DNA from: Rhizobium sp. BK602
Lineage (GTDB): Bacteria > Pseudomonadota > Alphaproteobacteria > Rhizobiales > Rhizobiaceae
Assembly (NCBI RefSeq): GCF_014195095.1
Contig: NZ_JACIBC010000005.1
Coordinates: 186,001 to 250,000 of the forward strand
DNA: 64,000 nucleotides
Reading direction: 5' to 3'
The position numbers were made by a program, and so were the translations under genes. Position 1 is the first letter of the stretch, and the number at the start of each line of letters is the position of its first letter. The notes beneath the pieces are model-generated. The model worked only from the letters and a program-made list of their open reading frames with translations, did not search any database and was not told where the DNA came from. Below, piece by piece: positions 27,401 through 35,026 of the stretch.

Positions 27401-27623
27401 ACCCCGGAACGCCGTTCAGCTCCTCCTCGATGGGCCGGGTAACCGACTGGTAGATGTCCTCCGGCGTGGCACCCGGGTAATTCGTCGAAACCGTGATCTG
27501 CGGCGGCGCGACCTGCGGATAGCGCGCGATCGGCATCAGCGGCAAGGTGAGGATGCCCGCGAGCGTTATGAAGATCGCCACGACCCAGGCAAAGATCGGG
27601 CGCTCGATGAAGAAATTGACCAT
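24471..27623 (-). CDS. RND multidrug efflux pump, HAE1 family (AcrB/MexB-like)
   Basis: This 1050-residue inner membrane transporter has the normal length of HAE1 pumps. The proton-relay aspartates are in GILVDDAIVVVENVER and the matching lysine in LSAKNAILIVEFARELV; the N-terminal FFIERPIFAWVVAIFITLAG and the hydrophobic repeats are typical. It exports drugs, detergents or plant phenolics through a tripartite complex. The adaptor gene precedes it by nine bases; no outer membrane channel gene is present, so it must use a TolC encoded elsewhere. A dedicated two-component pair follows. Confidence 0.93.
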   Translation of the reverse strand: MVNFFIERPIFAWVVAIFITLAGILTLPLMPIARYPQVAPPQITVSTNYPGATPEDIYQSVTRPIEEELNGVPGLLYFESVSEASGRIALNVTFETGTNVGEAQVEVQNRIARVEPRLPSAVTQQGIRVDRAGTSFLMMVVLRSQDGKTDAVGLGDYLSRNVIGELRRVPGVGNAQLFATQRSMRVWMDPDRMLGFNLTAADITNAITAQNAQVTAGRVGASPNLPGQQTSAIVNVQGQLRSPQEFGEIVLRANPDGSTVRLRDVARVEVGGENYNFASRLNGQPSANVGIQLTPTGNALATAEQVRATMEGLSRYFPPGLSYEVSYDTTPFVQVSIEKVVHTLLEAIVLVFIVMFLFLQNIRYTIIPTLVVPVALLGACAVMYAAGFSINVLTMFAMVLAIGILVDDAIVVVENVERIMAEEKLSPREATKKAMTQITGAIIGITLVLTAVFVPMAFFPGAVGVIYQQFSLTMVVSILFSGLLALTFTPALCASFLKPVSHGHERRTVFFRWFNRGFDSLTRRYSLGVGATVRRAGRFMLIYLALLGGLGWAYLQLPNSFLPNEDQGYLIAELQAPAEASTDRTREAIRQMEGILMEESAIRNVVAVSGFSYSGSGQNAGLAFITLKDWSERGPSDSAAAIAARVNAKFATIRDASVRALSPPPIQGLGTSNGFAYRLQDRAGVGQAALAAASAQVLDAARASPVLAGVRIEGLPDAAQINLMIDREKANAFGVGFSDINAALSANFGSSYINDYPNAGRMQRVTVQADAVQRMQTQDLLRLNVRNSHGSMVPLSAFASIDWVRGPSQVVGYNGYPSIRIGGQAAPGYSSGEAIAEMERLSRQLPAGFGFEWTGQSFQEIKSGSQAPFLIGLSILFVFLLLAALYESWSIPLSVMLVVPLGVLGSVLAVMLRGLPNDIYFLVGLIAIIGLSAKNAILIVEFARELVAEGRPVREAAIEAARMRFRPILMTSLAFALGVVPLAIATGASAASQNAIGTGVLGGMISATLLAIFFVPVFFAFVVGFFRKPDENPQPRKSELIGPATTGRPV

Positions 27624-27632
27624 GAAGGCACC

Positions 27633-28844
27633 TTATCTTTGCATGGGCAGGTTGGCTTGGGCAGCCGCACGCTCGGCCGTTTCGACAGCCGGTTTGGCGG
27701 CGGCGGCGGCGGGATCGGTCCAGGGCTGAGGCGCCACCGTCGCGCCGGCACGCGCCCGCTGGAAGCCGTCGACGACGATACGGTCTCCGGCCTGAACGCC
27801 CTGTTCTATGATCCAGCGCTGGCCGACGGCGCGGCCGACCACGATGCTGCGCTGCTCCAGTTTGTTTCCGTCGGCAACGACGAGAAGGCTCGCATTGCCG
27901 GCGGCATCCCTTTGGACCGCCTGTTGCGGCACCGCTAGGCCCGCGTTGCGCACCCCCTGCTCGACCTCGACACGCACATACATGCCGGGCAGCAGCAGGC
28001 CGTCAGGATTTGGAAACTCGCCCCTGAGCGTCACCTGCCCGGTGGTCGCGTCGACCGCGGCTTCCGAAAACAGCAGCCGTCCGGGATACGGATACTCCGT
28101 TCCGTCATCCAGGCGCAGTCCGACGCGAGCTTCGTTGATGCTGGCGGTGAGACTGCCATCGGCCAACGCCTTGCGAAGGCGGATGAGATCGGATGCCGGT
28201 TGGGTGAAATCGGCATAGATCGGGTCCAGCTGCTGGATCGTCGCCAGATTGTCGGAACCGTTGGCCGAGACCAGCGCGCCTTCCGTGATCAAGGCGCGGC
28301 CGATCCGGCCGGAGATGGGCGCCGTCACATTAGAATATTGCAGATTGAGCCTGGCCGAGACGAGCCCCGCCTCGGCAACGGCGACATCCGCGTCCGCCTG
28401 GGCGAGGCGCGCGACAGCGGAATCATAATCCTGCCGGCTGGTGACGTTCGACTTGCGGAGCTGTTCCTGCCGCTCGGCCGTTTGCCTCGCATCCAGTTGC
28501 ACCGCATGGGCTCGGCGCAGGGTAGCTGCGGCGCTGTCGGCCTGCGCCTGGAAGGGCGCGGGGTCGATTTTATAGAGCACGTCCCCTTGGCTCACCAGTG
28601 TGCCCTGCTGAAAGACCTGCTCGGTGACGATGCCCGTCACCCGCGGCCTCACCTCCGCCACCCTCGTCGCCGCAACCCGGCCGGGAAGCTCGGTGGTCAT
28701 CGGCAGCGTCTCGGGCGTGACCGTTACAAAGCCGACGGCCGGCGGCGGTGGGGTCTGCGGAGCGGAAGCCTCACCCTGTTCGCAGGCGGTCAGGCTCGCG
28801 GTCGTAATGCAAGCGGCGGCCAGGCGAACGAATAGCATGCGCAT
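27633..28844 (-). CDS. RND periplasmic adaptor lipoprotein (AcrA-like)
   Basis: This roughly 403-residue membrane fusion protein has a lipoprotein signal (ITTASLTACEQG, lipidated Cys), a barrel-sandwich lipoyl region (RPRVTGIVTEQVFQQGTLVSQGDVLYKID), a coiled-coil hairpin (AQADSAAATLRRAHAVQLDARQ and similar heptads) and beta-barrel domain. It links the inner membrane pump to TolC. I place the start at the ATG (MRMLF) six bases after GGAG; an earlier ATG four codons upstream is less well spaced. It is the first gene of the pump operon. Confidence 0.88.
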   Translation of the reverse strand: MRMLFVRLAAACITTASLTACEQGEASAPQTPPPPAVGFVTVTPETLPMTTELPGRVAATRVAEVRPRVTGIVTEQVFQQGTLVSQGDVLYKIDPAPFQAQADSAAATLRRAHAVQLDARQTAERQEQLRKSNVTSRQDYDSAVARLAQADADVAVAEAGLVSARLNLQYSNVTAPISGRIGRALITEGALVSANGSDNLATIQQLDPIYADFTQPASDLIRLRKALADGSLTASINEARVGLRLDDGTEYPYPGRLLFSEAAVDATTGQVTLRGEFPNPDGLLLPGMYVRVEVEQGVRNAGLAVPQQAVQRDAAGNASLLVVADGNKLEQRSIVVGRAVGQRWIIEQGVQAGDRIVVDGFQRARAGATVAPQPWTDPAAAAAKPAVETAERAAAQANLPMQR

Positions 28845-28984
28845 ATGGATCTCCATATCTAACGGACGGGAGTGGCTATCCTGCCGGCATGGGCAGCGGT
28901 CGGCCTTTCCTCACCTCGTGGGGACTTTGGAGCCGGCAAACTACACGGCGGCTGTCGCAAGGATGTGCCCGGCACGGGCCAATT

Positions 28985-29015
28985 TGTAACAAGCTGTCGC
29001 AACTTTATCGCAACT
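28985..29015. promoter_or_regulatory. Three phased direct repeats, candidate OmpR-type regulator site
   Basis: TGTAACAAG (28985), TGTCGCAAC (28995) and TATCGCAAC (29006) are repeated at 10 and 11 bases, so on one face of the helix. They lie about 140 bases before the adaptor gene. OmpR/PhoB-type regulators bind such arrays, and one is encoded behind the pump. Confidence 0.5.
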
Positions 29016-29286
29016 GCCACACAGGCCGATATTGCAACGCGGCAAGACCCTTGCACCCCAATGGCAAGGACCGATACAGCCCCAAACCCTGCGAAGCATG
29101 CGCTTGTGGCCAGCAATGCTCGCACATTGCCGATGGGAGCCCTCCGTCACGCCTTCGCCGAACGGCGTCCTCCGCCGCGACATGCGTCTACATCTTCGGC
29201 ACAAAGCTGCGACATGCTTGGCCTATCTTCCGCTTCGAAATTCACTGGATGTTCGACGATGTCGGCACCAAAAGGAGGATAGGCTG

Positions 29287-29538
29287 TTGGCCATTGAGCT
29301 ATCGCAAATCGCAATCTTGCGCAAAGTGCTCGAAGACTTCTGCTCCCGCCACGATCTGGGGCTTTCCGATCAGCCGGCGATCATCGCCGCGCGGGAGCTC
29401 ATGCGGCTTGCGGACCAAGGGGAAAGCGATCCCGCAAATCTTGCGCTCCGTCTCGCCGAGGCGATGCCGCCCTATCTTCGTCAACCGCCGACGATAAGGA
29501 CGGCAGCGATCGGCGCCCGATCTGCCTCACACCGTTAG
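29287..29538 (+). CDS. Small hypothetical protein with TTG start
   Basis: An 83-residue protein beginning at TTG (LAIELSQIAILRKVLEDFC), supported by a strong AAAGGAGGAT site at ordinary spacing. The content is amphipathic helices: ILRKVLEDFCSRHDLGLSD, then IIAARELMRLADQGESDPANLALRLAEAMPPYLR. I do not recognise a named family; similar small helical proteins without known function are frequent in rhizobia. It sits between the divergent pump operon and the flavodoxin gene, so it may be the first gene of the flavodoxin transcript. Confidence 0.6.
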   Translation: MAIELSQIAILRKVLEDFCSRHDLGLSDQPAIIAARELMRLADQGESDPANLALRLAEAMPPYLRQPPTIRTAAIGARSASHR

Positions 29539-29607
29539 GCCGTCCACGGCCTTGGCCTGCTGACCGTCCGGTTTGAAAACGGACCTTTGAAACAGAAAGT
29601 AGGGGCA

Positions 29608-30186
29608 ATGCAACTCTCTCGCCGTACAATGCTTACCTCGATGGCCGCGATGGCGACCATTCCACGCTGGAGCTTCGCAGCGGAACCGCGCCGAACCCTG
29701 CTCGCCTATTATTCCTATACGGGGAACACCAGGTCGGTGGCGGAAAGGCTGCGCGCCGATATTGGCGCACAGCTTCTCGAGATCAGGATGGAAGAGCCCT
29801 ACTCCGCGGATATCCGCCAGGCGGCGGAGCGGTCGAAACGGGAGCTTGAAACCGGCGAGCTCCCCATGCTGCTTGGCGATCCCTACGACATATCGGATTA
29901 TGATCTGATCCTCGTCGGCGGTCCGGTGTGGTGGAATACGGTGGCCGCGCCGGTCATGAGCTTTCTCGAGCGGACGGATTTTCGCGGCCGGAATGTGGGC
30001 CTCTTCGCCACCTACGCACTCACGCCGTCGCATTATGAGAGCAACTTCGCGGCCCAGGCGCACAATGCGTCCTTCCTGCCGGCTCTGATGGTCAATGAGT
30101 TCGACATTGCCAATGGACGCTCCGGCGATGCCGTCGCCTCCTGGGCCATGCGAACCCGGTCAAAGGGCGGACCAAAGACACTGTGA
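29608..30186 (+). CDS. Exported flavodoxin-like protein
   Basis: A 192-residue protein with a twin-arginine-like signal (LSRRTMLTSMAAMATIPRWSFAAEP) and a flavodoxin fold: TLLAYYSYTGNTRSVAERL is the FMN phosphate loop, and DLILVGGPVWWNT the aromatic stacking loop. It probably carries FMN and electrons in the periplasm, which is unusual since most flavodoxins are cytosolic. The start MQLSRR is preceded by AGTAGGGG. The upstream in-frame TTG is weaker. It follows the small TTG gene by 69 bases. Confidence 0.82.
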   Translation: MQLSRRTMLTSMAAMATIPRWSFAAEPRRTLLAYYSYTGNTRSVAERLRADIGAQLLEIRMEEPYSADIRQAAERSKRELETGELPMLLGDPYDISDYDLILVGGPVWWNTVAAPVMSFLERTDFRGRNVGLFATYALTPSHYESNFAAQAHNASFLPALMVNEFDIANGRSGDAVASWAMRTRSKGGPKTL

Positions 30187-30293
30187 GCGGCCTTCCGCGC
30201 TTGTGACCCAGCGCCCGAGGCCAGGAGATGGCGAGCGAAAAGCCTCCTTTACCACGGCAGGTTGGAGCGCCTCCCGACCGTCGAGTTCCATCC

Positions 30294-31184
30294 TCAGCTC
30301 GATGGCGGCTCCCTCTCCGGCTGCAGGTGGCGCCGGCGCCAGGCGGCCGGGGCTTCGCCGGTCCGCTTGCGAAAGAAACGAGAGAAATAGGCCGGGTCCT
30401 CGAAGCCGATCTCGCGGCCGATGTCTTCCACCGATCGGACGGTGAACATCAGCAGACGTTTCGCCTCCAGCAGCCGCCGCTCCAACAGCAACTCCTTGAC
30501 GGACAAGCCGAAGACGTCGCGGGCGGCCTTGTCGAGGAGATGCGGCGTGGTCGCCAGCAGGCCGACATAGGCAGCGACGGGCCAATCCTTCTTGTAGTGA
30601 AGATCGATGGCATGGCGCAGCGAAAGCCCGAGCGATACCGTCGGCGATGTGGAGGGCAGCGCCATTCGGCCGCCGATCCGGCCCATCAGGGACAATACGA
30701 CGCCGATCAGCCCGCCCAGCACTTTTTCACCCTCCGCGCCCCTCTCGCGATACTCTTCGGCAATCATGCCAAGCAGCGTTCCAAGCCTCGACCATACCGG
30801 ATCGGCAGGCTGACCGCTCAGAAAGGTCGGCATATCGAGATCAAGGGCGACCTGCGGCGCGATCGCCTTCAGCATGTCGTCGGAGACCGACACCACGATC
30901 GCGTCGGACTGATCGCCGACCTCGAATCCATGCACGACATTGCTCGGCACGAAGCTCACAGTCGGAGCGGAAAAATTCCAAGTCCGATCTTCGATCCGAT
31001 AGGTTCCGCCGCCCTGAAACCAATAGGTGATCTGCCCCATCAATGGATGCATATGCGGCGCGACCTGGCCGAAATGCAGCGTTTTCCGGTCCATGACCGT
31101 CTCGACATGCAGGAATCCGACCTCGAGCGAACGGCTCGGCTCGCCATAGACAAAGAAATTCGGAACCGCGTTTCGTATCGCCAT
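30294..31184 (-). CDS. hpaA: AraC-family regulator, HpaA/PobR type
   Basis: A 296-residue AraC regulator. The N-terminal cupin sensor (FGQVAPHMHPLMGQITYWFQGGGTYRIED) resembles the PobR/HpaA group that senses hydroxyaromatic acids, and the C-terminal half holds two helix-turn-helix motifs ending IGREIGFEDPAYFSRFFRKRTGEAPAAWR. It is divergent from hpaB with 94 bases between, so it should activate hpaBC when 4-hydroxyphenylacetate is present. The family is sure, and the role follows from position. Confidence 0.85.
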   Translation of the reverse strand: MAIRNAVPNFFVYGEPSRSLEVGFLHVETVMDRKTLHFGQVAPHMHPLMGQITYWFQGGGTYRIEDRTWNFSAPTVSFVPSNVVHGFEVGDQSDAIVVSVSDDMLKAIAPQVALDLDMPTFLSGQPADPVWSRLGTLLGMIAEEYRERGAEGEKVLGGLIGVVLSLMGRIGGRMALPSTSPTVSLGLSLRHAIDLHYKKDWPVAAYVGLLATTPHLLDKAARDVFGLSVKELLLERRLLEAKRLLMFTVRSVEDIGREIGFEDPAYFSRFFRKRTGEAPAAWRRRHLQPEREPPSS

Positions 31185-31278
31185 ACCGGAAAAAGTACCA
31201 GCGAATTATGGGCTTTGTCCATGGCCCCGCATCGCGTTCCCACTTAGGCTTTGTCATTGTCTCAGGGAGGAACACGAC

Positions 31279-32841
31279 ATGAATGCCGAAGATTACCGCA
31301 GCGACAAGACCAGACCCTTTACCGGCGCCGAATATCTGGCGAGCCTGCGCGACGGCCGCGAAGTCTACATCAATGGCGAACGCATCGCCGATGTCACGGC
31401 ACACCCGTCCATGCGCAATTCCGCGCGCTCGATCGCCCGCATGTATGACGCGCTGCATGACGAGAAGACCAAAGATCGCCTGACCTCGCCGACCGACACC
31501 GGATCGGGCGGCTACACCCATAAATATTTCCGCGTGGCGAAATCCTCTGCCGATCTCGTGGCCCAACAGGGCGCCATCGCCGACTGGGCTCGCATGTCCT
31601 ATGGCTGGATGGGCCGCACCGCCGATTACAAGGCGGCGCTGATGAACACGCTCGGCGCCAATGCCGATTGGTACGGGCCATTCAAGGACAATGCGCTCGC
31701 CTGGCACAAGCGGGCGCAGGAATCCGTGCTCTTCATGAACCACGCGATCGTCAACCCGCCGATCGACCGCCACAAGCCGGCCGATGCCGTCAAGGACGTC
31801 TTCGTCCACATCACCAAGGAAACCGATGCGGGCATTTACGTCTCCGGCGCCAAGGTGGTGGCGACGTCCTCGGCGCTCACCCACTACAATTTCCTCGCCC
31901 AAAGCTCGGCGACGGTGACGGAAGACCCGTCGCTGTCGGTGATGTTCATCGTTCCGATGAATGCGCCGGGCATCAAGATGTTCTGCCGCGTCTCCTACGA
32001 GCAGACTGCCAACACCGTCGGACACCCCTTCGACTACCCGCTATCGTCACGCTTTGACGAAAACGATGCGATCCTGGTGCTCGACAATGTCTTCGTGCCT
32101 TGGGAGGACGTGCTTGTGCTGCGCGATGCCGCCAAGATCCTGTCCTTCCATCCGGCCTCCGGCTTCATGCATGGCTATTGCTTCCAGGGCTGCACGCGTT
32201 TTGCCGTCAAGCTCGACTTCATCGCCGGGCTGCTCGCCAAGGCGCTGCGTGCGACCGGTGGCGATGCCTTCCGCGGCAATCAGGCCGCCCTCGGCGAAGT
32301 CATCGCGCTTCGCCATATGTTCTGGTCCTTCTCCAACGCCATGGCCTACAATCCGCAACCCTGGGCCAATGGCGCGGTGCTGCCGAACATGGAGGCCGCC
32401 CTCTCCTACCGCACCTTCATGTCGGAGGCCTATCCGCGCGTCATCGAAACCGTGCGCAAGGTCGTGGCCTCCGGCCTCATCTACCTGCCCTCCTCGACCA
32501 AGGACTTCGGCAATCCGGATATCGATCGCTACCTCGCCCAATATGTGCGTGGCTCCAACGACATGGGCCATATCGAGCGCATCAAGATCATGAAGCTGCT
32601 CTGGGATGCCACGGGCACCGAATTCGGCGGACGCCATGCGCTCTACGAGCTCAATTATGCCGGTGCGCCGGAGGAAGTCCGCCTGCAGGTGCTGAAAGGT
32701 GCCGAGCGCGGCGGACGGTTGAAGGAGATGGAAGCGCTGGTCGACACCTGCATGAGCGACTACGACGAAAACGGCTGGACCGGCGACACCTGGCTGCCGC
32801 CGCTTGGGCAGACCTCCCCCGTCCGCAATGCCGCCGAGTGA
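31279..32841 (+). CDS. hpaB: 4-hydroxyphenylacetate 3-monooxygenase, oxygenase component
   Basis: A 520-residue flavin monooxygenase of the HpaB family, of usual length (about 520). It uses FADH2 supplied by HpaC to hydroxylate 4-hydroxyphenylacetate to homoprotocatechuate. Family features seen: TGAEYLASLRDGREVYINGERIADVTAHP at the N-terminus, RMYDALHD, and the central region RLFDENDAILVLDNVFVPWEDVLVLRD. GGGAGG precedes the start. Ten bases separate its stop from hpaC, so they form one operon. Confidence 0.93.
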   Translation: MNAEDYRSDKTRPFTGAEYLASLRDGREVYINGERIADVTAHPSMRNSARSIARMYDALHDEKTKDRLTSPTDTGSGGYTHKYFRVAKSSADLVAQQGAIADWARMSYGWMGRTADYKAALMNTLGANADWYGPFKDNALAWHKRAQESVLFMNHAIVNPPIDRHKPADAVKDVFVHITKETDAGIYVSGAKVVATSSALTHYNFLAQSSATVTEDPSLSVMFIVPMNAPGIKMFCRVSYEQTANTVGHPFDYPLSSRFDENDAILVLDNVFVPWEDVLVLRDAAKILSFHPASGFMHGYCFQGCTRFAVKLDFIAGLLAKALRATGGDAFRGNQAALGEVIALRHMFWSFSNAMAYNPQPWANGAVLPNMEAALSYRTFMSEAYPRVIETVRKVVASGLIYLPSSTKDFGNPDIDRYLAQYVRGSNDMGHIERIKIMKLLWDATGTEFGGRHALYELNYAGAPEEVRLQVLKGAERGGRLKEMEALVDTCMSDYDENGWTGDTWLPPLGQTSPVRNAAE

Positions 32842-32851
32842 GGCCATCGCC

Positions 32852-33364
32852 ATGGAGGAACAACTCTCGAAAACCGAATTCCGCAACGCCATGGCGCGGG
32901 TCTGCGCGCCGGTCAACGTGATCACCACCAACGGCCCGGCCGGCCGCGGCGGCTTTACCGCGACCGCCATGTGCAGCGTCACCGATGAGCCGCCCACATT
33001 GCTCGTCTGCATGAACAGCCGCTCGGCACAGACGGGCCTCTTCTTCGAAAACCGCCGCTTCTGCGTCAATGTCCTGACGCAGGAGCACAAGGAACTGGCC
33101 GGCTATTTCGCCGGCCAGCGCGCCGAGATGGAAGACCGCTACGCCGCGGCGCAATGGATCGATTTTCGCTCCGGCAGCCAGGCGCTTTCAGACGCCATCG
33201 TCTCTTTCGATTGCCGCCTGACGGAAGCGCGCCTCGTCGGCACGCATCATATCTTCATCGGTGAGGTGATCGACATCCGTAGCCGCAAGGACGGGCACGC
33301 GCTTCTCTATTTCGACCGCAACTATGTGCATGTGCCAACCCAGGCGGGCAGCTTCGGCGGGTAG
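32852..33364 (+). CDS. hpaC: 4-hydroxyphenylacetate 3-monooxygenase, flavin reductase component
   Basis: A 170-residue flavin reductase domain protein: GRGGFTATAMCSVTDEPPTLLVCMNSRS is the FMN/FAD-binding region and DGHALLYFDRNYVHV the C-terminal part. It reduces FAD with NADH to feed HpaB. The start MEEQLSK is ten bases after hpaB and preceded by GAGG. The terminator hairpin at 33398 follows. Confidence 0.92.
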   Translation: MEEQLSKTEFRNAMARVCAPVNVITTNGPAGRGGFTATAMCSVTDEPPTLLVCMNSRSAQTGLFFENRRFCVNVLTQEHKELAGYFAGQRAEMEDRYAAAQWIDFRSGSQALSDAIVSFDCRLTEARLVGTHHIFIGEVIDIRSRKDGHALLYFDRNYVHVPTQAGSFGG

Positions 33365-33397
33365 ATGCCGAAGCACGGCCGATAATCACTGGAAACA

Positions 33398-33430
33398 AAA
33401 CAGGGTGCCGCTATCGCCGGCACCCTGTTT
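33398..33430. terminator. Bidirectional intrinsic terminator
   Basis: A 13-bp perfect stem (AAACAGGGTGCCG) with a seven-base loop; the A/T ends give a uridine run on both strands. It separates hpaC from the convergent aldehyde dehydrogenase. Confidence 0.9.
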
Positions 33431-33473
33431 GCTTGGGAAGAGACCCGTTTGACGACCTCAGCGTCGTCTCCCG

Positions 33474-34952
33474 TCAAAGCTGAATCCACGCCGTCTTCAG
33501 GTCCACATATTTGTCGAAGGCATGCAGCGACTTGTCGTGGCCGTTGCCCGACTGCCTGACGCCGCCAAGCGGCACGCTGTTGTCGGCGCCGCCATAGGTG
33601 TTGACATGCACCACGCCGGCGCGGATTCCCCGCACCATGCGATGGGCGCGAGACAGGTTCGAGGTCCAGACGGCGGAAGCGAGGCCATATTCGGTAGCAT
33701 TGGCGATCTGCAAGGCTTCCGCCTCGGTCTCGAAGGGTATGATCGACAGGATAGGCCCGAAGACTTCCTCGCGCGCCAGCGTCATCGACGGGGTGACATC
33801 GAAGACGGTCGGCCGCATGTAATAGCCTCCAGTGTCCTCAAGAATGCGAGCGCCGCCGCTGCGCAACGATGCGCCTTCCGACATCGCTTGGGCGACGTAA
33901 CCGAGATCCTTCGTCAGCTGGATCTCGCTGGAAATCGCCCCCGCTTCCGTCGTCAGTAGCAGGGGATCGCCGACCTTCATATTTTCGGCGATACGGGCGA
34001 CCTTCTCCGAGAAGGCGGCATGGATCGACTTCTCCACAAGCAGCCGGGAACCGGCGACGCAGACCTGTCCGGAATTGCGGAAGATGCCATAGGCCGAGAC
34101 CTTGGCCGCCTGATCGAGATCCGGCGCATCGGCAAAAACGATGTTCGGCGACTTGCCGCCAAGCTCGAGATAGACGCGCTTCAGGTTCGAGCGCGCCGAA
34201 TATTCCAGGAGCCGCCGGCCGATCGGGCCAGAGCCGGTGAAGGCCAGCACATCGATATCCATATGCAGCCCCAACGCCTCGCCGCAGATTGCACCGCGCC
34301 CGGTGACGACGTTGAACACGCCCTCGGGCAAGCCGGCTTCGGCGCAAATTTCAGCAAGCTTCAGCAGCGTCAGCGACGCGCCTTCGGCGGGCTTCAGCAC
34401 GACGGAATTGCCGGCGGCAAGCGCCGGCGCGATCTTCCAGGCGCCGATCATCATCGGAAAATTCCACGGCACGATGGCGGCGACGACGCCAATCGGCTCG
34501 CGATGGACAAGGCCTAAAATATTCTCCGCCGTCGGAGCGATCTCGCCATAGACCTTGTCGATCGCCTCGGCATAGTAGCGGAACGTGCCCGCGGCACTAC
34601 CGGGCTCGGCTTTCAGCGCCATCGAGATTTCCGTGCCGTTGTCGCGCACGCCGAGCACGGCCAGTTCGAGCGCATTCTTCTCGATCAGCTCGGCGATCTT
34701 CAGCAGCACTTTCTTGCGCTCGGCCGGAGCCGCTCTCGACCAGCTGCCCTTTTCGAACGCATGCCGTGCCGCCTTGACCGCGAGATCGACATCCTCCGTG
34801 CCGGCATCGGCAATCGTGGTCAGCCTGGTGCCATCGATCGGCGAAATGACGTCCATCGCAGCACCGCTGACCGGCTGGCGCCATGCGCCGCCGATGAACA
34901 ATGCCTGCGGGGAAACGGATAAAGTCCGGAGCTGGTCGATCTTGTCCTGCAT
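33474..34952 (-). CDS. Aldehyde dehydrogenase, aromatic/aminoaldehyde type (PuuC-like)
   Basis: A 492-residue NAD-dependent aldehyde dehydrogenase. Glu motif LELGGKSPN and nucleophile region NSGQVCVAGSR are intact. It is similar to PuuC and phenylacetaldehyde dehydrogenase-type enzymes. Here it most likely turns 4-hydroxyphenylacetaldehyde (or the 3,4-dihydroxy form) into the acid that enters the HpaBC/HpaD route; an aminoaldehyde substrate is also possible given the amine permease behind it. It shares a strand with the permease (74 bases apart) and the terminator at 33398 closes the transcript. Confidence 0.88.
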   Translation of the reverse strand: MQDKIDQLRTLSVSPQALFIGGAWRQPVSGAAMDVISPIDGTRLTTIADAGTEDVDLAVKAARHAFEKGSWSRAAPAERKKVLLKIAELIEKNALELAVLGVRDNGTEISMALKAEPGSAAGTFRYYAEAIDKVYGEIAPTAENILGLVHREPIGVVAAIVPWNFPMMIGAWKIAPALAAGNSVVLKPAEGASLTLLKLAEICAEAGLPEGVFNVVTGRGAICGEALGLHMDIDVLAFTGSGPIGRRLLEYSARSNLKRVYLELGGKSPNIVFADAPDLDQAAKVSAYGIFRNSGQVCVAGSRLLVEKSIHAAFSEKVARIAENMKVGDPLLLTTEAGAISSEIQLTKDLGYVAQAMSEGASLRSGGARILEDTGGYYMRPTVFDVTPSMTLAREEVFGPILSIIPFETEAEALQIANATEYGLASAVWTSNLSRAHRMVRGIRAGVVHVNTYGGADNSVPLGGVRQSGNGHDKSLHAFDKYVDLKTAWIQL

Positions 34953-35026
34953 CTCATTATCTCACAAAGAGGTAGGTCTCACAAAGAGGGTGGCGGGTTT
35001 TCCCCGCCACCACGATTGGAACTGGT

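Noticed and set aside
25956..27938. 660-codon frame opposite the RND pump
   Set aside because: Composition (Arg, His, Asp-rich) and lack of a ribosome site mark it as an antisense shadow.
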